From the NCBI GenBank assembly GCA_029261405.1, contig JAJDBK010000047.1:19221-83220 (forward strand): a stretch of 64,000 nucleotides of DNA, written 5' to 3'. Each line of letters opens with the position of its first letter. Position 1 is the first letter of the stretch. Of this stretch, positions 54,201-61,104 are shown piece by piece. A model generated the notes under the pieces. The model did no database searches, had not been told where the DNA came from, and was given only the letters and a program-made list of their open reading frames with translations. The translations under genes and the position numbers were made by a program. The DNA is from Nitrospinaceae bacterium (GTDB lineage Bacteria > Nitrospinota_A > UBA7883 > JAJDBK01).

Positions 54201-54268
54201 GCAGTGGCTATCCACAAGCTTCTTTTAAACTGTTTTAACAGAATATTAGGGCGTTCTTTTTCGGTCAT
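51242..54268 (-). CDS. Hybrid sensor histidine kinase with a DUF3365 haem-motif sensor
   Basis: A 1008-residue membrane kinase. TM1 (about 15-33) and TM2 (about 220-240) flank a periplasmic DUF3365/Tll0287-like domain holding a CXXCH haem c site (CIRCHASQGY), so redox or gas sensing through covalent haem is likely. Three PAS domains follow (about 260-375, 385-500 and 510-625), then the HisKA helix with AHDFNNILTSITGYTEM, HATPase (LMNLCTNAEHAM; SDTGAGIEKE; GTGMGLSVVHGI) and a C-terminal receiver (DIVLTDQTMPNMTG, MKPVTKSD). It leads an operon with the AMIN lipoprotein and L,D-transpeptidase (overlaps of 4 and 8 bp). No response regulator gene is adjacent. Confidence 0.9.
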   Translation of the reverse strand: MTEKERPNILLKQFKRSLWIATALWTVASGLFFLREVNLIKSSTSKLAIIKARTHIDREMVLRFQAVSHGGVYVPVGDGIEPSLFLSYLEERDIITPSGVKLTLMTPASEKSAALGSSDNPLRLTSHLSSLNPLNPANTPDSWERKGLNMFTKGSQELLEFTDIDKEPHLRLMLPLILEPACIRCHASQGYSVGDVKGGVSVSLPMRSFSGQEVNSIITQGTTHALIWVLGLVGVAIGAKGIIRQIKRREKAETSLDNARSEMSAILATVGEGVAVIDGKSIIHYFNEELLRIFGYTRDKLVGKPIHTLIRQTGTGSGSVDILPTEMDQSSLGLRLEMEGQRMDGSVFPLEIRVDKTVVDEENTFFTAAMRDITDRKRHEKALVEKTAYLDNILRSSIDMAIAATTLDFRITYYNPTAEKIFGYTAEEAIGKTVQEIHTKEKVAADRFDRAIAIVRNEGEYRYSVSQEKEDGTHIIESRVSAITDPNGEAIGYVLMSRDVTERKRTEEELVRLATAIEQAAEVVVITDEKGSIQYVNPAFEKITGYTREEAIGKNPEILKSGAHDDSFYKALWDTILKGEVWNGNFVNKRRDGTDFESVATISPVIDQEGVITNFVCLQRDTSNEARLERQMRQSQKLQAVGTLAGGIAHDFNNILTSITGYTEMTIDDLPEGGEARQNLEEVLRASSRATDLIRQILAFSRKDERKTKPVHITGILKESLKLLRPSLPSTIEIVQNIDATSDTILGDSTQITQVIMNLCTNAEHAMQDKGGALRVGLSAIDIDRDMATADTNLHPGPYVLLSISDTGAGIEKEIQDRLFEPFFTTKARGEGTGMGLSVVHGIVASHGGAITVYSDPGVGSEFKVYLPRIIAASEEANETLKVKAAGGTERILIVDDEVSIVSIMKKTLERLGYQVHSANNPLEALELFRESPESYDIVLTDQTMPNMTGVELAENIMSIRSDIPIVLMTGFSRTMNEDKAKEKGVREVLMKPVTKSDLSEVIRRALS

Positions 54269-54613
54269 CGGGCGGAAACTTCCACAATCTGTTTAGCGTA
54301 TACCGCTTCCATTGAAGGTCTTGATAACTATCGATTTTACCATGAAACCCGTTGTTCCCACTTTAGAAAGTTTCTTGGGAAGTTTGAAGAAAGAACCTGC
54401 ACACCACAAACGTTACGCTACCCGTTCAGGTACTTATACATCAGTCCGGTAGTATTTTGAGATATTCTATAATAGCAAGAGGCGCCACTCGCGTCTCGGC
54501 TTTCCGCCGCCCGCTGTATTCGCCAGAAAATACGACGAAAAAATGGCGGCTTCATAAATCGAATGTGTCCACTCCTTACAGGGGGGGTAACCTTACAGAA
54601 AAGCAGGTTTGGC
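54269..54613. other. Divergent intergenic region with promoter and leader hairpin for the LysE gene
   Basis: This 345-base gap separates the kinase (minus) and the LysE-type exporter (plus). A TATAAT at 54468-54473 lacks a clear -35. Downstream, GCCGCC (54506-54511) pairs with GGCGGC (54545-54550), enclosing GTATT (54516-54520) with AATAC (54529-54533), a nested hairpin in the likely leader. A run of seven G at 54584-54590 follows. No coding stretch with convincing features is seen. Confidence 0.35.
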
Positions 54614-55231
54614 ATGACAACAGCGCTCGTAACGGGAATATTTTTTGGACTGACCGCAGGTTTGGCTCCCGGTCCGCTTCTCTTTTTTCTTCTTTCGCAA
54701 ACGATGCGATACGGCGCCAAAGAAGGTATTAAAGTGGCCATGACTCCCCTTGTCACCGACCTCCCGATCATTGCCATCACTCTTTACCTGCTCCACAAAG
54801 TTTCGGATATCGATATCGCCATGGGTTTCATATCTCTTGCTGGCGCGATATTTCTTGTTCGCCTCGCCTGGGAAACAACCCTGACCATGCCGGTGCGGGA
54901 GATTTTTCCCGGGACGGAGCCACGTTCACTCCTGACTGGAGCTGTCATCAACGCGCTAAGCCCGCATCCTTATCTATTCTGGATTACCGTGGGGGTTCCT
55001 TCATTGGGAAAGGCTATGGATAACGGTGGGGCGCCAGCGGCGATTCTCTTCGTGGCCGGGTTCTACATCCTTCTGACCGGGTCCAAGGCGTTGATGGCCG
55101 TCTACATGGACCGGTCCCGCTCATTCCTTGGGGGTCACGCATACCTTCTGGTTATGCGTTCGCTGGGGGCGCTTCTCTTTGTTTGCGCCCTTATTTTCGG
55201 AATGGACGCATACAGGTTGTTATCAATTTAA
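54614..55231 (+). CDS. LysE/RhtB-family exporter
   Basis: A 205-residue membrane protein with about six helices. ATG 54614 is chosen because it begins MTTALVTGIFFGLTAGLAPGP, the typical start, with AGG 7-9 bases upstream; the earlier in-frame ATG at 54563 lacks support. The family motif GLAPGPLLFFLLSQTMRYG is present in place of the common G-x-x-x-GP, then FLVRLAWETTL and GAVINALSPHPYLFW. LysE proteins export basic amino acids, homoserine or other small solutes; the substrate is not readable. Six bp after the stop lies the end of the converging diguanylate cyclase gene. Confidence 0.88.
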   Translation: MTTALVTGIFFGLTAGLAPGPLLFFLLSQTMRYGAKEGIKVAMTPLVTDLPIIAITLYLLHKVSDIDIAMGFISLAGAIFLVRLAWETTLTMPVREIFPGTEPRSLLTGAVINALSPHPYLFWITVGVPSLGKAMDNGGAPAAILFVAGFYILLTGSKALMAVYMDRSRSFLGGHAYLLVMRSLGALLFVCALIFGMDAYRLLSI

Positions 55232-55240
55232 CCTGTAAGA

Positions 55241-56740
55241 TTATTGTTCCTGATCTTCAAATTTGACTTTTATCTTCGTGCAATTTCGTCCCGTGTGTTT
55301 CGCTTCATAAAGTTTGATATCCGCTTCAGATATAAGATCATCAAGCGACATATCATTATGAATAACCACACCTATGCTTATGGTTACATTTAACTCGGCG
55401 CCGCTAATCTCGACCTTTTCGTTTTCTATATCCCTGCGGATTCCTTCGAAAAGCTCATACGCCCCGTCCGCAGTGACGCTGGTGGCGATAGCGCAAAACT
55501 CCTCACCTCCGAATCGCGCCACCACGTCGCTTTCACGGAATCGCTCCCTGAATACACTGGAGATACGCTGTAGTACGATATCACCAGCGTCGTGGCCGTA
55601 GGTGTCGTTGATCTTCTTGAAGTGATCGATATCCATCAACGCCACAGCCACCAAAGAGTTACTTCTGCGACAGTTGGAGAGCAGTTTCTGACCAAGGGTT
55701 ATGAGATGTCGGCGATTCGGAAGCCCTGTCAGGAAGTCGGTGACAGCCGCCTCTTCAGCTGAGACTTTTTTGCTGTAATTGATGGCGTTGGCAAGCGCCA
55801 GGGATATCTTCGACGAGAATATTTCAAGAAGGAACCGGTCATTGTCATCGACTTCACCCGCTCCGTGCAGGAGGGCTACAGACGCCTTGACACCCTTGGC
55901 GTCGAGGTAGAGCGCCGCATACCGATTGGAATACTGGCTTTTTTTCTCGTCAAGAGCGCGTCGAACCATAACCAGCATCTCTTCGTGCGCACAATCAGAA
56001 TCGAATTTACACGTCATGCACTCCTCATATTCCCCTGCGCTTGCTACGATGTTCAGCCCATTGCACGGTTTGCCGAAAAGCCCCGCATCATCGGAATCGG
56101 CTTGCGCGCACAACGCTCCGTTCGGTTTGCACCCCAAAAACGCGCTCAACTGCATAAGCACTCCTGAGGAGAAATGACGCAACGACTGCACGTCGAAGAG
56201 GGAGTCGGTACTCTCGAGAATCTTCTGCAAACCCTTCTGGCTCTTCTCCAACGACCGGATGGTCTCGTAGGAGCGTAGCGCCGCTACAACTGTAGTAAAC
56301 AGTTTCTGGGCGGTCAGTTCGCTTTTCGACTTGTAGTCATTGATATCGTAATCGACGATGACCCGCTCTTCCGGCGCTTGTCCAGGTTGCCCCGTGCGAA
56401 GCACGATTCTTATGGCCCTGTTCCCAAGTTTCTCCCGGATGGTCTTTGTGAGGATCAATCCGGCGTCGTCAGTCTCCATAACCACATCAAGCAGGATACA
56501 GGCTATATCGTTGGGGTTTTCCAGTATCCCTTTCGCTTCAGAGGCCGAGTGGGCGCTTTGTATGTTTATCGAACGGTTCTGGAATTTTATCTTCGACAGG
56601 ATAAGGCGTGTAACGCTGTGGACCTCCTCGTCGTCGTCAACAATAAGAATATTCCACGGTTGAAGCTGGATTTTCTCATGAACCTCCTCTGGCGCGGAGG
56701 ATGTTTTTTTCAGCTTCAGAGGATTGCCATCCGCCATCAT
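55241..56740 (-). CDS. Response regulator diguanylate cyclase with DUF3369
   Basis: About 499 residues from ATG 56740 (a Shine-Dalgarno-like AGGTGAT precedes it). A receiver (about 30-150) with ILIVDDDEEVHSVT and LLDVVMETDDAG, then a DUF3369 sensory region (about 155-320) with SDDAGLF, several Cys (CKPNGALC, CMTCKFDSDC) and FSSKISLALANA, and an intact GGDEF domain (about 330-499) opening DFLTGLPNRRHL with active site ARFGGEEFCAI. It should make c-di-GMP from two GTP. The Cys-rich DUF3369 could bind metal. It begins 16 bp after the sensor kinase gene and is its likely output. Confidence 0.93.
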   Translation of the reverse strand: MMADGNPLKLKKTSSAPEEVHEKIQLQPWNILIVDDDEEVHSVTRLILSKIKFQNRSINIQSAHSASEAKGILENPNDIACILLDVVMETDDAGLILTKTIREKLGNRAIRIVLRTGQPGQAPEERVIVDYDINDYKSKSELTAQKLFTTVVAALRSYETIRSLEKSQKGLQKILESTDSLFDVQSLRHFSSGVLMQLSAFLGCKPNGALCAQADSDDAGLFGKPCNGLNIVASAGEYEECMTCKFDSDCAHEEMLVMVRRALDEKKSQYSNRYAALYLDAKGVKASVALLHGAGEVDDNDRFLLEIFSSKISLALANAINYSKKVSAEEAAVTDFLTGLPNRRHLITLGQKLLSNCRRSNSLVAVALMDIDHFKKINDTYGHDAGDIVLQRISSVFRERFRESDVVARFGGEEFCAIATSVTADGAYELFEGIRRDIENEKVEISGAELNVTISIGVVIHNDMSLDDLISEADIKLYEAKHTGRNCTKIKVKFEDQEQ

Positions 56741-56755
56741 CAATATCACCTGTTT

Positions 56756-58621
56756 TTATTTTGAATTAACTCGTGGAAAGGAGATCAGGAAAGCAGTCCC
56801 CGCCCCCTCTTCGCTCTCAAAGTCGATCTGGCCGTTCAAAGCGCCGTGCACAAGATTATAGACTATATGGAGACCAAGTCCACTTCCACCCTGTCCCCGC
56901 TTTGTTGTGTAGAACGGCTCGAAAATACTCGAATGCTCCTTTAGAGGTATACCTCTCCCGTTATCGCCAAGCCTTATGGATACCATATCTGAAGCTTCGT
57001 CAAGGCTGGCGGTTATACCTATCCTTCTCTCTTTAGTGTTGTCGAATGCGTGCATGAGAGAGTTCATGATGAGGTTTGTGAAGCATTGGGAAATGGCGCC
57101 AGGATAGCTGTCCACCTCTATTCCACCTCCGCATTCAAGGCTGATTTCCACATCCTCTTTTTTCAAGGCGGGTTTAACGCTCAGTTCGACCTCTTCCAGA
57201 TACTCTTTCAGGTCGAAAACCCGACGTTCTCTTCCCGACTGGTCTACAGCTATCTGCTTGAAACTTTGGATCAGATCAGCCGCTCTCCTGATATTGATCT
57301 CCATAAGCCTCGTGGCTTCATCAGACATGGCAAAATGCTCTTCAAGTTCATCGCCGGTCAGCTCTTCATTCCTGTAATCATTCGCCACTTTCAAGGTCTC
57401 GGCTCGTAGATGTGTGGCGGATGAGAGGGTGACACCTATGGGGGTATTTATCTCGTGAGCCACACCCGCCACCAATCCACCTAGCGCGGCTAACTTTTCC
57501 GACTCCAGCAATGAGTCTTGAGCCTGCTGAAGCTGATCCAGGGCTTTTTCTGTTTTCTCCTTTGCCGAAGCAAGCTCCGCTCTGTCCAGTTCTCTCTCGG
57601 TTATGTCCCGGAGAGTTATTATCGCTGTTTTCTCCGTTCCCGCGTATGCATGGCTCAGACTGATCTCTACTTGAGGCTCCTCCCCGTTGCTTTTGCGAGC
57701 AAAGAGTTTCATGTTGGCCCCCATCGCTCTCCGTTTCGGATGGTTAAAAAAACCGTCACGATGGATCTGGAGCGACTCGCGGAATTTTTGTGGAATAAGG
57801 CTCTCCACCTCCATGCCGACCAGATCTTTAATGTCGTACCCGAAGAAAGAGGCGGCGGAAAGGTTAGCCCTTGTGACGACACCTTTAACACTAACACAAA
57901 GCGTCGGGTCAGGAGAGGTGTCGAGCAGGGTGTTGACCCACCCACGGGCTTTATTGATCTCGGTGTTTATCCCTATAACCATCTGGATGATCAGAATCAG
58001 GGCGATTGCGAGCAGGGCGATCGGAATGACTACAATATTTCCCAGCGTCAGGAAACCAAAAGCGGTCTCAAGCGCGTTTGTTGTCTCCGATCTATTGTTT
58101 TGGCTCCGTCTTATCGACCGGGATGAGATAAGCTCCATGGCTTTAATGGCCGGGGTGTCATCTACCTCCACAACCGTATCGATCTGTCCCGGCAAAGCAT
58201 ATTGAGAATGGAGCGCCGATATTATCCCTATCTTCTCCGCATACTCATTTATGACCATCTCTATATCTTTTATTGCATAGCGCTCGTTCTTACCTTGAAG
58301 AAGCGGTTCAAGGGATTGCAAATCCAGCTTGACCTGCTCAAGGTCTCTTTCCAGTCGTTCCTTATATTTGTCGGAACCACGCAAAACGAAATTCTTGAAA
58401 TTGTGGATCATGCCTCCATAGCCGAGACTTCCTTTCAGACGGAAGATCACTTCGGCGATTCGGGTCTCTTTTTCGGTAAAATCGAGCCAGAGCGTATTGA
58501 CATGACTGAACCTGTTTACCGCTTCGGAGTTGAACCATATGATGGTGGCTACGGCGATCACGGTCGCTATTCCTATGAGGAAACTGACAACGGCAAATCC
58601 GGTTTGGTTCGGCGGGCGCAT
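56756..58621 (-). CDS. Membrane sensor histidine kinase with PAS domain
   Basis: About 621 residues from ATG 58621 (a TTG at 58669 is less likely). Two membrane helices (about 10-30 and 195-218) enclose a periplasmic helical region (about 35-190). A PAS domain (about 230-345, with ASFFGYDIKDLVGMEVESLI) precedes a HisKA helix with GVAHEINTPIGVTL, then the HATPase core (TNLIMNSLMHAFDNTK; LGDNGRGIPLKEH; GGSGLGLHIVYNLVHGAL). The downstream diguanylate cyclase gene (16 bp away) carries the receiver, so the pair should couple an envelope signal to c-di-GMP. Confidence 0.93.
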   Translation of the reverse strand: MRPPNQTGFAVVSFLIGIATVIAVATIIWFNSEAVNRFSHVNTLWLDFTEKETRIAEVIFRLKGSLGYGGMIHNFKNFVLRGSDKYKERLERDLEQVKLDLQSLEPLLQGKNERYAIKDIEMVINEYAEKIGIISALHSQYALPGQIDTVVEVDDTPAIKAMELISSRSIRRSQNNRSETTNALETAFGFLTLGNIVVIPIALLAIALILIIQMVIGINTEINKARGWVNTLLDTSPDPTLCVSVKGVVTRANLSAASFFGYDIKDLVGMEVESLIPQKFRESLQIHRDGFFNHPKRRAMGANMKLFARKSNGEEPQVEISLSHAYAGTEKTAIITLRDITERELDRAELASAKEKTEKALDQLQQAQDSLLESEKLAALGGLVAGVAHEINTPIGVTLSSATHLRAETLKVANDYRNEELTGDELEEHFAMSDEATRLMEINIRRAADLIQSFKQIAVDQSGRERRVFDLKEYLEEVELSVKPALKKEDVEISLECGGGIEVDSYPGAISQCFTNLIMNSLMHAFDNTKERRIGITASLDEASDMVSIRLGDNGRGIPLKEHSSIFEPFYTTKRGQGGSGLGLHIVYNLVHGALNGQIDFESEEGAGTAFLISFPRVNSK

Positions 58622-58725
58622 TCTTTTTATTTGTACCAAGTCAATCAAATAGACAGGGAATAGTACCAAACTTTAACATTGAAAAACATTGTTTTCTTAC
58701 AATCGATACAAAATGTTACATATAG

Positions 58726-58824
58726 CCAGAGACATCCAAGGAGCTTGCGATAGGCTCTGTATCAGGTTATCTGTTGTTAAACCAACCTGGGTCCCCCTCT
58801 GGTTTTGCGCCAGCAAGCTCTTGG
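58726..58824 (+). promoter_or_regulatory. Candidate structured leader upstream of metF
   Basis: Seen in the sequence: CCAAGGAGCTTGC (58736-58748) can pair with GCAAGCTCTTGG (58813-58824), 12 bp with one bulged G. Inside lies CAGGTT (58764-58769) with AACCTG (58784-58789). CCAGAG (58726-58731) is complementary to CTCTGG (58797-58802) across the first stem, giving a crossing pairing (pseudoknot or mutually exclusive fold). It ends 76 bases before the metF start. Methionine-cycle genes are often under SAM/SAH riboswitches, but the sequence does not match a consensus I can confirm. The strand and function are inferred. Confidence 0.4.
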
Positions 58825-58900
58825 GTGTACAATTTACGGTGTTTCGCCTTTGATTAACGAAGGCTAATAGAAAATTCCCTTTGCTGTAGGAACTATCCCA

Positions 58901-59770
58901 TTGCGAATTGCCGATTTACTTGAACAGAAAAAACAGTTTGTTTCCCTAGAATTTTTTCCGCCAAAAGAAAAAAAGGATTGGCCCGCATTCTTCCAGGTAG
59001 CCGGAGAACTGAGGAGACTCAATCCGCTCTTTGTCTCCGTCACATATGGCGCCGGGGGCGGTACCCAGGCCAATACCCTCGATATCGTTATCAGGCTCAA
59101 AAAAGAGTTCGGGTATGAGCCGATGGCCCATCTCACCTGTATCGGCGCGTCAGAGAAGAAGATATCCGATTTTCTTGACAGCCTCATGGCCGAAAAGATA
59201 GACAATATTCTCGCTCTCGGAGGGGATGAGCCGAAAAACGACGAAAACTACAAACCGGAAAGCGACAAGTTCGCTCACGCCTCCGACCTGGTAGATTTCG
59301 TAAAAAGAGTCTCACCCGACATGGGTATAGGAGTAGCCGGCTACCCTGAAACACACCCAAGGGCCGAATCGCCAGAGAAAGATATCCATTGGCTCAACTA
59401 TAAACTTGATCTGGGAGGGGACTTCGTTACAACCCAGCTCTTTTTCGATAACGATTTTTATTGGGATTTCGTTGCGCGGGCGAAAGCTGTCGGCGTGGAG
59501 GAACCGATTATTCCGGGTGTCATGCCGATTCTCAACCTCACCTCGGTCAAACGGATCGCATCGTTATGCGGGGCGAAAATACCTGAATCGTTCCTGGCCG
59601 ACCTCGAATCAGCCCAGCGGAGTGGCGGCAAAGACGCCGTGGAGGCTGTCGGCATTGAATACGCCAAAAGACAAGCCGAAAACCTGCTGTCTAAAGGAGC
59701 GCCCGGAGTACATCTTTATACCCTCAACAAATCGGAGGCGTGTATCAAAATAGCCGACGGGCTGATATAA
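58901..59770 (+). CDS. metF: Methylenetetrahydrofolate reductase
   Basis: FAD enzyme reducing 5,10-methylene-THF to 5-methyl-THF for methionine synthesis. It has 289 residues, the usual prokaryotic length. Signatures are FVSLEFFPPKEKK at the N-terminus, VSVTYGAGGGTQANTLDIV, AHLTCIGASEKKI, NILALGGDEPKNDENY, FVTTQLFFDNDFYWDF and GVMPILNLTSVKRIASLCG. The start codon is a TTG at 58901, with GGAAC 9-13 bases upstream; no better in-frame start gives the FVSLEFFPPK N-terminus. A structured leader lies upstream. Confidence 0.95.
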   Translation: MRIADLLEQKKQFVSLEFFPPKEKKDWPAFFQVAGELRRLNPLFVSVTYGAGGGTQANTLDIVIRLKKEFGYEPMAHLTCIGASEKKISDFLDSLMAEKIDNILALGGDEPKNDENYKPESDKFAHASDLVDFVKRVSPDMGIGVAGYPETHPRAESPEKDIHWLNYKLDLGGDFVTTQLFFDNDFYWDFVARAKAVGVEEPIIPGVMPILNLTSVKRIASLCGAKIPESFLADLESAQRSGGKDAVEAVGIEYAKRQAENLLSKGAPGVHLYTLNKSEACIKIADGLI

Positions 59771-59809
59771 ACCGGTCTGTCAAGTAACTGCATATGCGGA
59801 AAAGACCGA

Positions 59810-60559
59810 ATGATTGTCGATAGCGAAACTGGCAGGGAAAGGCTTGATGTCTCCATCATCATCCCCTGTTATTTTGAGGAAGCTCACCTGGAACGTAACG
59901 TCCTGGAAGTCGAGCGGACGATGAAATCGACAATATGGTCGTTCGAGATTATCTTCGTAGAGGATGGAAGTTCCGACGGCACACCTGGTATAGTCCGTGA
60001 CCTGATTTCTGAAGGTGGGAACAGGAGAGCGATTTTCCACGATGCGAATATGGGAAGAGGCGCGGCTGTCATGACCGGTTTGCGGGCCGCAAAGGGAAAA
60101 GTGGCCGGATTCATCGATATCGATCTGGAAGTCCCCTCCCTCTATATCCCGGAGGCTATATCGCATATCCTCAACCTTGATTACGAACTGGTGGTGGGGA
60201 GAAGAACCTACAAGATACATTTGAACCCCTCCGACCTGTTTCGCCATGCGATGAGCGACGTATACAGGCGGATCAGCCATTTTTTGTTACCGGTGCCGAT
60301 ATCGGATTCGGAGGCGGGATTCAAGTTTTTCCTTACCGATAAGGTGGTTCCCCTTCTTGATACAGCCCAATATCCTGGATGGTTCTGGGATACCGAGATA
60401 GTTTTGCTTTGTCGGGCGGGAGGCTTGAGGATCGGCGAATTTGATTGCCTCTTCGTCCGACGCTCCGACAAGGAATCAACTGTGGACCCTTTAAAAGACT
60501 CCTGGGAGAGCCTTAAATCAATACTTGAATACCGAAAGAAGATTGCAGGCGCGCGATGA
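59810..60559 (+). CDS. Family 2 glycosyltransferase (dolichol-phosphate-sugar-synthase-like)
   Basis: A 249-residue GT-A enzyme. SIIIPCYFEEAHLERNVLEV opens the fold, FVEDGSSDGTPGIVRDL carries the first nucleotide-sugar acids, and HDANMGRGAAVMTGLRAAKGK plus GFIDIDLEVPS supply the DxD motif. The C-terminal part (FWDTEIVLLCRAGGLRIGEF) contains the catalytic acid region. Without a membrane helix at the C-terminus it fits enzymes using polyprenyl-phosphate as acceptor. The next gene overlaps by the ATGA tetranucleotide, so the two are translationally coupled, and the third gene is a membrane glycosyltransferase-like protein. Confidence 0.9.
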   Translation: MIVDSETGRERLDVSIIIPCYFEEAHLERNVLEVERTMKSTIWSFEIIFVEDGSSDGTPGIVRDLISEGGNRRAIFHDANMGRGAAVMTGLRAAKGKVAGFIDIDLEVPSLYIPEAISHILNLDYELVVGRRTYKIHLNPSDLFRHAMSDVYRRISHFLLPVPISDSEAGFKFFLTDKVVPLLDTAQYPGWFWDTEIVLLCRAGGLRIGEFDCLFVRRSDKESTVDPLKDSWESLKSILEYRKKIAGAR

Positions 60560-61104
60560 AAGCTTTGCGCGAAGTCGGTCTTTTGCGAATATGGCGGTTT
60601 ATATTCGCTTCCTTTACCAATTGGCTAGTCCGGATGGCGCTATTGCCACCTCTACGCAAATCGCTGATCTCCTGGCTCGGAGCGAGAATTGGGAAAGAGA
60701 CAGTTATACTGCCGGTGGAGTTTATCAATCTGGACCGAACCGGATTGAAAGGGTTATCGATCGGTGATGAGTGTTATATCGGCGCCGGAGTGATGTTTGA
60801 TCTTGCCGAGAAAATCAATCTGGGAAAACAGGTAACGTTTGGACCGAGAGTGACGATTCTGACCCATATTAACGTCGGTTACAAAGACCACCCGTTACAA
60901 AAGAGTTTCCCGGCCAGAAGTGAACCTGTGACCATAGGTGATGGTTGTTTTGTAGGCGCAGGCAGTCTCATCTTGTGTGGTGTCAAGATAGGGGCAGGAT
61001 CGTTCATCGCCGCCGGATCAGTCGTGACAAAAGGCGCGCCACCAAATTCTGTCCTCGCAGGAGTTCCAGCTAAACAGATCGATACGGCTGATCCACCACC
61101 ATGA
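60556..61104 (+). CDS. Left-handed beta-helix acyltransferase
   Basis: A 182-residue hexapeptide-repeat (LbH) acyltransferase of the WbbJ/maltose acetyltransferase type. Repeats such as IGDECYIGAGVMFDLAEKI, LGKQVTFGPRVTILTHIN, IGDGCFVGAGSLILCGVKI and IGAGSFIAAGSVVTKGAPPN form the beta-helix; the catalytic His is probably in THINVGYKDH. It ends with GVPAKQID, the common closing strand. The expected job is O-acetylation of a glycan or carrier. It overlaps its neighbours by ATGA on both sides. Confidence 0.9.
   Translation: MKALREVGLLRIWRFIFASFTNWLVRMALLPPLRKSLISWLGARIGKETVILPVEFINLDRTGLKGLSIGDECYIGAGVMFDLAEKINLGKQVTFGPRVTILTHINVGYKDHPLQKSFPARSEPVTIGDGCFVGAGSLILCGVKIGAGSFIAAGSVVTKGAPPNSVLAGVPAKQIDTADPPP

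Noticed and set aside
58681..58900. Possible tRNA in the metF leader
   Set aside because: No acceptor-stem pairing or T-loop GTTCRANNC sequence could be placed.
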